Both the position numbers and the translations under genes were made by a program. This document shows, one piece after another, positions 34,935 to 41,918 of a stretch of 64,000 bases of DNA. The number at the start of each line of letters is the position of its first letter. The stretch's first letter is position 1. The DNA comes from Brachybacterium faecium DSM 4810. Its GTDB lineage: Bacteria > Actinomycetota > Actinomycetes > Actinomycetales > Dermabacteraceae. The notes beneath the pieces were generated by a model. That model was not told where the DNA came from. It worked only from the letters and a program-made list of their open reading frames with translations, and did not search any database. Location: NCBI GenBank assembly GCA_000023405.1, contig CP001643.1, positions 124,001 through 188,000 of the forward strand. Reading direction: 5' to 3'.

Positions 34935-35584
34935 GCCCCGGCCTCGCGGACGGTGACGCCCACGAACTGGGCGGCCCTCTCGGCGAGCTCCTCGAGGCTC
35001 CCGCCCTTCATCGCGTCCCCGACCAGCGGACCGCCCACGGAGACCGCCTCCGCGCCGGCCGCGAGCCAGGCGCGGGCCGCCTCGAGATCCACCCCGCCCG
35101 AGGGAAGCACCTTGATGCCCGGGAAGGGGCCGCGCAGCTCCGCGACATAGCTGGGCCCCACCTGCGAGGCGGGGAAGACCTTGACCGCCGCGGCGCCCGC
35201 GGCCCACCCCGCATGCAGCTCGCTCGGGGTGAGGCCGCCGGAGACCAGCGGGACGCCCGCCTGCGCGGCGGCGTCGAGCAGGTCCGCGCGGGTGATGGGG
35301 GTGACGATGAAGTGCGCGCCGCGCTCGGCGGCGGTCGCGAGGCCCGACGGGTCGGTGACGGTGCCGACGCCGATGTCCAGCCGATCGCCGAAGCGCTCGA
35401 GCAGCCCGGGCAGCTCCTCGAGGGTGTCCGGCGTGGAGAGCGTCAGCTCCACCGCGCGGATCCCGGCGCCTGCGAGGGCCTCGAGCACGGGTGCGTACTG
35501 CGCGGCGTGCTCGCCGCGGAGCACGACGATCAGGCGGGCGGCGGCGGTGCGCGGAGGGAGGGAGGGGCGAGCGCTGGTGGTCAT
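34931..35584 (-). CDS. 2-keto-3-deoxy-6-phosphogluconate aldolase
   Basis: 217 residues, the usual size. The class I aldolase barrel shows the Schiff-base Lys135 in AAVKVFPASQVGP and the catalytic Glu46 in AVELTLST; GVGTVTDP and PLVSGGLTPSE are other conserved strands, and VLPSGGVDLE binds phosphate. Splits KDPG into pyruvate and glyceraldehyde 3-phosphate. The stop overlaps the kinase GTG by four bases, giving a two-gene operon aldolase-kinase. A perfect inverted repeat lies 54-69 bases upstream of the ATG. Confidence 0.93.
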   Translation of the reverse strand: MTTSARPSLPPRTAAARLIVVLRGEHAAQYAPVLEALAGAGIRAVELTLSTPDTLEELPGLLERFGDRLDIGVGTVTDPSGLATAAERGAHFIVTPITRADLLDAAAQAGVPLVSGGLTPSELHAGWAAGAAAVKVFPASQVGPSYVAELRGPFPGIKVLPSGGVDLEAARAWLAAGAEAVSVGGPLVGDAMKGGSLEELAERAAQFVGVTVREAGA

Positions 35585-35637
35585 GGCGTGTCTCTTGGCG
35601 GTGCAGGCGGGCCGACGCCCGCCATCGTTCCGGGATG

Positions 35638-35653
35638 CGAAACGGCGGTTTCG
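35638..35653. promoter_or_regulatory. Inverted repeat CGAAAC-N4-GTTTCG, candidate operator of the aldolase-kinase operon
   Basis: CGAAAC (35638-35643) and GTTTCG (35648-35653) are perfect inverted copies with four bases between. They lie 12 bases downstream (minus-strand sense) of a TACGCT -10-like box at 35665-35670. Known KdgR operators of enterobacteria, bound by an IclR-family protein, also contain GAAAC...GTTTC half-sites; the local IclR protein is therefore a candidate binder. That link is inference. Confidence 0.5.
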
Positions 35654-35808
35654 TGTCTCGTGACAGCGTACCGCGGGCACCACCGGCCGTCGCGCGGAGC
35701 TCCCGTCGCCCGCCCCGCGGAGGTTCTGCCGGCCGCCGCGCGGAGGTTGCTCCGCCGCATCGCGGGTCCGTGCCGCGCCGGGCCGAGGATCTCGGACACA
35801 ATGGACGG

Positions 35809-37167
35809 ATGACCCCGACCAGTGCGACCGCCGAGACCGTCCAGGCACTGCTGCGCAGCGCTCCGCAGAGCGAGGCCCAGCTCGAGCAGCTTGCCCGCGA
35901 GGCGCAGACGTTGCCGATCGTCGAACTCGTCTATCTGGTCGAGACGAGACCCGACACCGAGGCCGCGATCCTCTTCCGCGTGCTCGACAAGGACACCGCG
36001 CTCGCGGTCTTCGAATCGCTTCCCGCGCCGCACCAGGCCGAGCTGATCTCCGCCCTGCGCACCCAGCAGGTCGCCGACATCATCACCGACCTGGACCCCG
36101 ACGACCGTGCGTCCCTGTTCGACGAGCTTCCCGCCTCGGTCGCCGAGCGGCTCCTGCACGGCCTCGACGCCGACCAGCGCGCGATGACCACGGCCGTCCT
36201 CGGCTACCCGCGCGAGGCGATCGGCCGGTACATGTCGCCCGAGGTGCTCACGCTGGCACCCGGCATGACCGCCGGCGACGCGCTCGCCCACGTGCGCCTC
36301 CACGCCGAGGAGCCCGAGACCATCTACCTGCTGCCCGTCGTGGACCGCTCCCGCGTGCTGCTGGGCGTGGTCGGCCTGCGGCGCCTGCTGGTCACCGACC
36401 CGGACGTGCTCGTCGGCGACCTCGCCCACGAGGCGGTCCATGCCACCGCGACCGACGATCGCGAGCAGGTCGCCCGCCGCTTCTTCGCCGCCAAGCTCCT
36501 GGCCATGCCGATCGTGGACGGCGAGGGCCGGCTCGTCGGCGTGCTCACCGTGGATGACGCGGTCGACATCATCGAGCAGGAGAACCACGAGGACAGCGCC
36601 CGCACCGGTGGTGCCGAGCCCCTGCCCCGCTCCTACCTCTCCACCCCGGTGCTGCAGGTGGTGCGCAGCCGCATCGTCTGGCTGCTGGTGCTGGCGATCT
36701 CCGCGATCCTCACCGTGCAGGTGCTCGAGGTGTTCGAGGACCGGCTCGACGAGGTGGTCGTCCTCGCCCTGTTCATCCCGCTGCTCACCGGCACCGGCGG
36801 CAACACCGGCAACCAGGCCGCGACCACCGTGACCCGCGCGCTCGCCGTGGGGGAGGTGCGGGTGCGGGATCTGCCGCGCGTGGTGTGGCAGGAGCTGCGG
36901 GTGGGCATGATGCTCGGCGCCGTGCTCGGCACGCTGGGCTTCGTGGTCTCCGGGCTCGTCTACGGCACCGCGATCGGCACCGTCATGGGACTGACCCTGC
37001 TGTCCATCTGCACCATGGCCGCGATCGTGGGCGGGCTGATGCCGCTGGTCGCGAAGAAGGTGGGCGCCGATCCGGCCGTGTTCTCCAACCCGTTCATCTC
37101 GACGTTCTGCGACGCCACCGGCCTGATCATCTACTTCACCATCGCCACCGCCGTGCTCGGCCTCTGA
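35809..37167 (+). CDS. mgtE: Magnesium transporter MgtE
   Basis: 452 residues. N-terminal helical domain (about 20-130) ends in DLDPDDRASLFDELP, a conserved MgtE segment; a CBS pair (about 140-260) includes YMSPEVLTLAPGMTAGDAL and MPIVDGEGRLVGVLTVDDA; five membrane helices follow, with LLTGTGGNTGNQAATTVTRAL lining the ion path. Mg2+ channel gated by the cytoplasmic domains. No Shine-Dalgarno precedes the ATG, and a CACAAT -10-like box at 35797-35802 ends seven bases before it, so a leaderless transcript is possible. No Mg2+ riboswitch was recognised. Confidence 0.94.
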   Translation: MTPTSATAETVQALLRSAPQSEAQLEQLAREAQTLPIVELVYLVETRPDTEAAILFRVLDKDTALAVFESLPAPHQAELISALRTQQVADIITDLDPDDRASLFDELPASVAERLLHGLDADQRAMTTAVLGYPREAIGRYMSPEVLTLAPGMTAGDALAHVRLHAEEPETIYLLPVVDRSRVLLGVVGLRRLLVTDPDVLVGDLAHEAVHATATDDREQVARRFFAAKLLAMPIVDGEGRLVGVLTVDDAVDIIEQENHEDSARTGGAEPLPRSYLSTPVLQVVRSRIVWLLVLAISAILTVQVLEVFEDRLDEVVVLALFIPLLTGTGGNTGNQAATTVTRALAVGEVRVRDLPRVVWQELRVGMMLGAVLGTLGFVVSGLVYGTAIGTVMGLTLLSICTMAAIVGGLMPLVAKKVGADPAVFSNPFISTFCDATGLIIYFTIATAVLGL

Positions 37168-37212
37168 GGCTGGGCCGTGCGGCTCGGCCTCTGACGTTCG
37201 ATCTCTGGGGAT

Positions 37213-37251
37213 CGGCGTCGGAGGCTCCGCCTCCCCGTCTCCGCGACGCCG
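37213..37251 (+). terminator. Branched hairpin after mgtE
   Basis: CGGCGTCG (37213-37220) pairs with CGACGCCG (37244-37251); inside, GGAGGC (37220-37225) pairs with GCCTCC (37229-37234), sharing the G at 37220 as an alternative. It begins 46 bases after the mgtE stop. Possible terminator without T-run. Confidence 0.35.
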
Positions 37252-37264
37252 TCGGCGCCGCATC

Positions 37265-37304
37265 GGTGCCGCCCCGGGCTTGACGGCCCGGCCGGTGCGG
37301 CACC
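37265..37304 (+). terminator. Two-step hairpin between mgtE and the LacI gene
   Basis: Outer stem GGTGCCGC (37265-37272) with GCGGCACC (37297-37304); inner stem CCGGGC (37274-37279) with GCCCGG (37286-37291) around the loop TTGACG. It could end mgtE transcripts. The loop is also the -35 box of the next promoter, so the element may have a double role. Confidence 0.45.
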
Positions 37305-37309
37305 AGAAT
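37280..37309 (+). promoter_or_regulatory. Candidate promoter of the LacI-alpha-xylosidase operon
   Basis: TTGACG (37280-37285), 18 bases, then CAGAAT (37304-37309). The predicted start near 37316 is nine bases before the first perfect operator palindrome. The downstream leader to the ATG is about 150 bases and contains a second operator. Confidence 0.5.
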
Positions 37310-37324
37310 GAACCGCACCCGTAG

Positions 37325-37338
37325 TCGAAGCGCTTCGA
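37325..37338. promoter_or_regulatory. LacI-type operator O1
   Basis: TCGAAGCGCTTCGA is a perfect 14-bp palindrome with the CG-centred form typical of LacI/GalR sites. It lies just downstream of the predicted promoter and is repeated exactly 80 bp further on. The three bases before it (TAG) are also shared, giving 17 identical bases. Confidence 0.8.
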
Positions 37339-37404
37339 TGGGCCTTCGGTCCACGCCTGCGGGCTCCATGCCGCTCCCGCCCCGGGGCGCGGCATTCCCC
37401 ATAG

Positions 37405-37418
37405 TCGAAGCGCTTCGA
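37405..37418. promoter_or_regulatory. LacI-type operator O2
   Basis: Second exact copy of TCGAAGCGCTTCGA, centred 80 bp from O1 and 46 bases before the LacI start codon. The spacing would let one tetramer or two dimers loop the DNA. The adjacent LacI gene is the obvious binder and would regulate itself and the transporter-GH31 genes. Confidence 0.8.
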
Positions 37419-37464
37419 ATAGGCGTCGTGACCGACCGGCACGCACCACGAGGAGGTGAGCATG

Positions 37465-38517
37465 ATGGCGACGATGCGCGATGTCGCCCGGCACGCCGGG
37501 GTCGCCCCGAGCACCGTCTCCTACATGCTCTCCGGCGACAAGCCGGTCGCGGCCGCGACCCGCGAGCGGATCGAGCAGGCGATGGACGCGCTCGGGTACC
37601 GCCCGAACGCGATCGCCCGGAGCCTGGCCAGCCGCCGCACCCGGATCCTCGCCCTCCACCTGCCGGAGTTCGACGTCTCCGCCGGGGAGACGGTGTTCGA
37701 GATCGTCCGCGGCGCGTACGACAGGGCCGCCGAGCGCGGCTACCTGCTCACCGTGTGGCCGATCGCCGCTGAGCGCGCGCCCCAGGAGCTCAGCGAACTC
37801 GTCGGGCGCGGTCACGCGGACGCGGTGCTGCTGGTCGAGGTGGAGCTCGACGACCCGCGGGTCGACAGCCTGCACGCCAGCGGGATCCCGTTCCTCTCCG
37901 TCGGCCGCACCCGCGAGAACGCGCAGCTGCACTTCGTGGACATCGACTTCGAGGCGACCATCGACCAGGCCCTCGAGGCGCTGACCACCACCGGCCACCG
38001 CGACGTGATGCTCCTGGGCCGTTCGCGCGCGATGGAGACCGCGGGATACGGCCCGGCCGTGCGCTCCCACGAGGACTTCGCCCGCCTCGCCGTGCGGCGC
38101 GGGCTCGGCCACCGGGAGCACGCCCTGGACCCCACCCCGCAGGCCGGCCGCGATCTCGCGCGCACGGTCTTCGCCGGCGCGGACCGGCCCGGCGCAGACG
38201 GGACCGGCGGCCGGCCCGACGCAGTGGTCGCCATGAACGACCTCGCCGTCGTCGGCTTCGTCAACGAGCTGCAGGTCATGGGGTTCGAGCTGCCCCGGGA
38301 CCTGTCCATCCTCAGCGTCGTCTCGAACCGGCGCACCGCCTCGCTCACCGCCCCCTCGCTCACCGCCTGGCAGGCGCCGGGCGAGGAGATGGGCCGGCGC
38401 GCCGTCGACGCCCTGCTCGACCAGCTCGCCGACCCGCACGCCCCACCGACGCAGGTGCTCGTGGCCTGCACCCGCTACGACGGCGACTCGCTGGGGGACC
38501 GGCGCGCCGCCGCCTGA
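37465..38517 (+). CDS. LacI family transcriptional regulator
   Basis: 350 residues. AGGAGG (37451-37456) is eight bases before this ATG; an ATG three bases earlier and a GTG at 37456 are alternatives. Helix-turn-helix MRDVARHAGVAPSTVSYMLS and hinge helix YRPNAIARSLASRRT are standard. The sensor core contains TTGHRDVMLLGRS, PDAVVAMNDLAVVGFVNEL and FELPRDLSILSVVS. It heads a plus-strand unit with a sugar ABC transporter and alpha-xylosidase, and two perfect palindromes lie upstream. It probably represses that unit until a xylosyl-oligosaccharide is present. Confidence 0.93.
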   Translation: MATMRDVARHAGVAPSTVSYMLSGDKPVAAATRERIEQAMDALGYRPNAIARSLASRRTRILALHLPEFDVSAGETVFEIVRGAYDRAAERGYLLTVWPIAAERAPQELSELVGRGHADAVLLVEVELDDPRVDSLHASGIPFLSVGRTRENAQLHFVDIDFEATIDQALEALTTTGHRDVMLLGRSRAMETAGYGPAVRSHEDFARLAVRRGLGHREHALDPTPQAGRDLARTVFAGADRPGADGTGGRPDAVVAMNDLAVVGFVNELQVMGFELPRDLSILSVVSNRRTASLTAPSLTAWQAPGEEMGRRAVDALLDQLADPHAPPTQVLVACTRYDGDSLGDRRAAA

Positions 38518-38576
38518 CCCCCGCCCGACCACCCCTCCGCCCCACCATCCGTAATTCGACGAGGAAGAAGCACCCC

Positions 38577-39884
38577 ATGAAGCGCAGGAATTTCACCACC
38601 CTCCTCACCGCCTCCGCCCTCGGCGCCGCGGCCGCCCCCGCGCTCAGCGCCTGCAGCAGCAGCGGTGGCGGCTCCGGCGACGGCACCTCGCTGGTGATCT
38701 GGCACTACGAGAACGAGGACTCCGCGATGGGCCAGGCGTGGGCTCTCGCCCAGGAGATCTTCGAGGAGAAGCACCCCGAGGTCACCGTCACCGTCGAGAA
38801 GCAGACCTTCGAGCAGCTGCAGAAGAACGCCACCATCGTGCTCACCGGCGACGACGTGCCGGACCTGATGGAGTTCAACAAGGGCAACAGCACCGCCGGG
38901 CAGCTCGCCTCGCAGGGCCTGATCGAGCCGTTCACCGACGTCGCCGCCGAGAAGGGCTGGGACCAGAAGCTCTCCGAGAGCCTCCAGGCCACCTCCCGCT
39001 ACGACGAGTTCGGCCTCATGGGCTCCGGCGACTGGTTCGGCCTGCCCAACTACGGCGAGTACGTCTACGTCTTCTACAACAAGGCGATGTTCGACGAGGC
39101 CGGCGTCTCCGTCCCCACCACCCTCGAGGAGTTCGAGGACGTGCTGCAGACCTTCGTGGACCAGGGCGTCGTCCCGCTGGCCGGCGCGGGCGCCGAATAC
39201 CCGGCCGGGCAGCTCTGGTACCAGCTGGTCCTCGCCCACGCCGACCGCTCCTTCGTGGACGCCTACCAGCTCTTCGACGGGGAGGTCGACTGGGCCGGGG
39301 ACCCGATCCTCTCCGGCGCCCAGCGGTTCGCGGACTGGGTCGACAAGGGCTACCTCGCCGGTGACTCCGCGGGCCTGACCGCCGAGGACATGGGCACCGC
39401 CTTCATCGCCGGCACCTACCCGATCATGTTCTCGGGCTCGTGGTGGTTCGGGCGCCTGGTCGCCGAGATGGAGGACGACTGGGGCCAGTTCCTCTTCCCC
39501 GGCACCGAGTTCGCCATCGGCTCCTCGGGCAATCTCTGGGTGGTCCCGGCCAACGCCGCGAACCAGGATCTCGCCTACGAGTTCATGGACATCACCATGT
39601 CCCAGGAGGTCCAGGACCTGCTGGGGCAGAAGGGCGGCCTGCCCGTCGCGGGCGACACCGACGCGATCGAGGACGAGCGGACCCGCGAGATGACGGAGAA
39701 CTTCGCCGAGGTGAACGAGGCCGAGGGCCTGGCCTTCTACCCGGACTGGCCGGTGGCCGGCTTCTACGACCAGCTCGTCAGCGCCATGCAGTCGCTCATC
39801 AACGGCTCGACGTCGCCGGAGCAGGCCATGGCCGAGCTCGGCGAGGCCTACTCCACCGGGCGGAGCGACCTCACCGGCGAGTGA
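38577..39884 (+). CDS. Sugar ABC transporter solute-binding lipoprotein
   Basis: 435 residues; GAGGAAG precedes the ATG. Signal MKRRNFTTLLTASALGAAAA with lipobox ending at Cys26 (ALSAC). Family 1 features: LVIWHYENEDSAMGQAWALA, VPDLMEFNKGNSTAGQLAS, TYPIMFSGSWWFGRLV and GNLWVVPANAANQDLAYEF. Sits between the LacI gene (59-base gap) and two permeases; the alpha-xylosidase at the operon end suggests xylosylated oligosaccharides such as isoprimeverose as ligand. No ATPase gene in the operon. Confidence 0.92.
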   Translation: MKRRNFTTLLTASALGAAAAPALSACSSSGGGSGDGTSLVIWHYENEDSAMGQAWALAQEIFEEKHPEVTVTVEKQTFEQLQKNATIVLTGDDVPDLMEFNKGNSTAGQLASQGLIEPFTDVAAEKGWDQKLSESLQATSRYDEFGLMGSGDWFGLPNYGEYVYVFYNKAMFDEAGVSVPTTLEEFEDVLQTFVDQGVVPLAGAGAEYPAGQLWYQLVLAHADRSFVDAYQLFDGEVDWAGDPILSGAQRFADWVDKGYLAGDSAGLTAEDMGTAFIAGTYPIMFSGSWWFGRLVAEMEDDWGQFLFPGTEFAIGSSGNLWVVPANAANQDLAYEFMDITMSQEVQDLLGQKGGLPVAGDTDAIEDERTREMTENFAEVNEAEGLAFYPDWPVAGFYDQLVSAMQSLINGSTSPEQAMAELGEAYSTGRSDLTGE

Positions 39885-39951
39885 GGCCCGCCCCGCCTGC
39901 ACCATCATCCGGGCGGGCCGCCCCGCGGCCCGCCCTCCTCAGGGAGGAACC

Positions 39952-40926
39952 ATGTCCACCACCGACGCCGCGCCGGCGCACCTCGCGTCGGCGTCCCGCG
40001 CGCGTCCCCCGCGCAGGCGGCGCCCCCGCAGCGTCAGCGCCGCCTACTGGCCCTATCTGCTGCCGGGCCTCATCTCCTTCGTCGTCGTCATCCTCGTCCC
40101 GTTCCTGCTGAACATCTGGTACAGCCTGCACAGCTGGAAGGGCGGCCTCGCCCCCAAGCGCTGGATCGGCCTGGACAACTACGTCGCGCTGCTCTCGGAT
40201 GACGCGTTCTGGCTGTCGTTCCGCAACTCGATCTCGATGATCGCCGCGATGGTCGTGGTCCCCACGCTCATCGGCCTGCTCATGGCGGCGGTGCTGTTCG
40301 ACTACGTCGCCAAGCACTGGAGCAGCCGCGTCTCGTCGTTCCTGCGCGCCACCTACTACCTGCCCCAGATCCTGCCGATCTCGGTGGCCGGCATCGTGTG
40401 GAACTGGGTGCTCAACAGCCAGACCGGCGCGGTGAACGTGGTGCTGCGCGGCATCGGGATCGAGAACCCGCCGAACTGGCTGGGCGACCCCTCGCTCGCG
40501 CTCGGCTCCGTGATGCTGGTGCTGATCTGGATCCAGATCGGCTACCCGACGGTGATCTTCATGTCCGCCCTGCAGCGGGTGGACCCCGAGCTGTACGAGG
40601 CGGCCGAGCTCGACGGCGCCGGCTGGTTCTCCCGCTTCCGCGCCATCACCATCCCGCAGATCTCCCCGGAGACCTTCGTGATCGTGCTGACCTGCACGAT
40701 CGCCGCGTTGAAGGTGTTCGCGCCGATCTACGTGCTCACCCGGGGCGGGCCCGAGGGGTCCACGCTCGTGCCCTCGTACTACTCGTTCCTGAACTTCTTC
40801 GACACCTCGCGGGTGGGATACGGCGCCGCGATCGCGACCGTGCTGACCCTCATCATCATCGTGGTCGCCGGGGGCATCCAGGTGCTGCAGAACCGCAGCG
40901 CCCGCAAGGAAGAGGAGGGCCGCTGA
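39952..40926 (+). CDS. Sugar ABC transporter permease, MalF type
   Basis: 324 residues; GGAGGAACC precedes the ATG. A basic N-terminus (about 35 residues) leads to six helices beginning WPYLLPGLISFVVVILVPF. EAA loop: YEAAELDGAGWFSRFRAITI. One base separates its stop from the next permease. Partner of the MalG-type gene in the same importer. Confidence 0.92.
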   Translation: MSTTDAAPAHLASASRARPPRRRRPRSVSAAYWPYLLPGLISFVVVILVPFLLNIWYSLHSWKGGLAPKRWIGLDNYVALLSDDAFWLSFRNSISMIAAMVVVPTLIGLLMAAVLFDYVAKHWSSRVSSFLRATYYLPQILPISVAGIVWNWVLNSQTGAVNVVLRGIGIENPPNWLGDPSLALGSVMLVLIWIQIGYPTVIFMSALQRVDPELYEAAELDGAGWFSRFRAITIPQISPETFVIVLTCTIAALKVFAPIYVLTRGGPEGSTLVPSYYSFLNFFDTSRVGYGAAIATVLTLIIIVVAGGIQVLQNRSARKEEEGR

Positions 40927-40927
40927 C

Positions 40928-41875
40928 ATGACCGCCGACAGCATCCACACCCCCGCCGGCTCCTCGTCGGCCGGCCTCGGCGCCGGGTCCCCGTCGGACC
41001 CCGCGACCGCGCCGGGCACGCAGAAGGGACCCGGCCGGCGTCGCAGCCGCCATCACCGCGGCGCGGGCCGCTGGCTGGTCCTCGCCGGGGCGCTCCTGGT
41101 GGGCCTGTTCATGGTCTCGCCGTTCGTGCTCATGCTCCTGAACGCCTTCAAGTCCCCGGCGGACTACTCCGCCGGCGGGCCGCTGTCGCTGCCGCGCGGC
41201 CTCTACCTCGACGGCCTCGTCGCGTTCTGGGAGCGGGTGAACTTCCCGATCAAGCTGTGGAACTCGATCTGGACCTCGAGCCTGGTCGCCGTGCTCGCGG
41301 TGCTGCTGTCCCTGCTGAACGCGTATGCGCTCGGCGTGGGGCGGGTCAAGGGCCGGCTGTGGCTGGTCGCGCTGTTCCTGATGGCGAACATGCTGCCGCA
41401 GGAGGTGCTGATCTACCCCCTGTTCGACATGGCGCGCCAGGTGGGGCTGACCGACAACCCCTGGTCGATCGTCATCATCTTCACGATCGTGCAGTCCGCC
41501 TTCGGCACCTACCTGCTCTCCTCGGTGCTGGGCACCTTCCCGCCCGCCCTGCTGGAGGCCGCGCAGCTCGACGGCGCCACCCGCTGGCAGATCCTGTGGC
41601 GGATCGTCTACCCGGTGGTGCGGCCGACGATGTCGGTGCTGATGATCTTCTTCTTCATCTGGACCTGGAACGAGTTCTTCATCCCGCTGGTGATGCTCAC
41701 CAGCAACGACAACCAGACCATCCCCATCGCGCTGTCCTCGCTGCAGGGCGACCGGATGCTCGACGTCCCGACGTTGAACGCGGGTGCGCTGCTGTCGCTG
41801 CTGCCCACGTTCCTCTTCTTCCTGATCTTCCAGCGCACACTCACCCGCGGCGTGACCGCCGGTGCGGTGAAGTGA
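40928..41875 (+). CDS. Sugar ABC transporter permease, MalG type
   Basis: 315 residues with six helices after a long Pro/Ala/Gly/Ser N-terminus of about 50 residues. EAA loop: LEAAQLDGATRWQILWRIVY; the TWNEFFIPLVML segment that follows is the usual MalG helix. Completes the importer encoded with the preceding two genes; the alpha-xylosidase gene begins 43 bases downstream. Confidence 0.92.
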   Translation: MTADSIHTPAGSSSAGLGAGSPSDPATAPGTQKGPGRRRSRHHRGAGRWLVLAGALLVGLFMVSPFVLMLLNAFKSPADYSAGGPLSLPRGLYLDGLVAFWERVNFPIKLWNSIWTSSLVAVLAVLLSLLNAYALGVGRVKGRLWLVALFLMANMLPQEVLIYPLFDMARQVGLTDNPWSIVIIFTIVQSAFGTYLLSSVLGTFPPALLEAAQLDGATRWQILWRIVYPVVRPTMSVLMIFFFIWTWNEFFIPLVMLTSNDNQTIPIALSSLQGDRMLDVPTLNAGALLSLLPTFLFFLIFQRTLTRGVTAGAVK

Positions 41876-41918
41876 TGCCCCCGGCTCCTCGAGCCCTGTA
41901 CAGAAAGGTGCGCTGATC

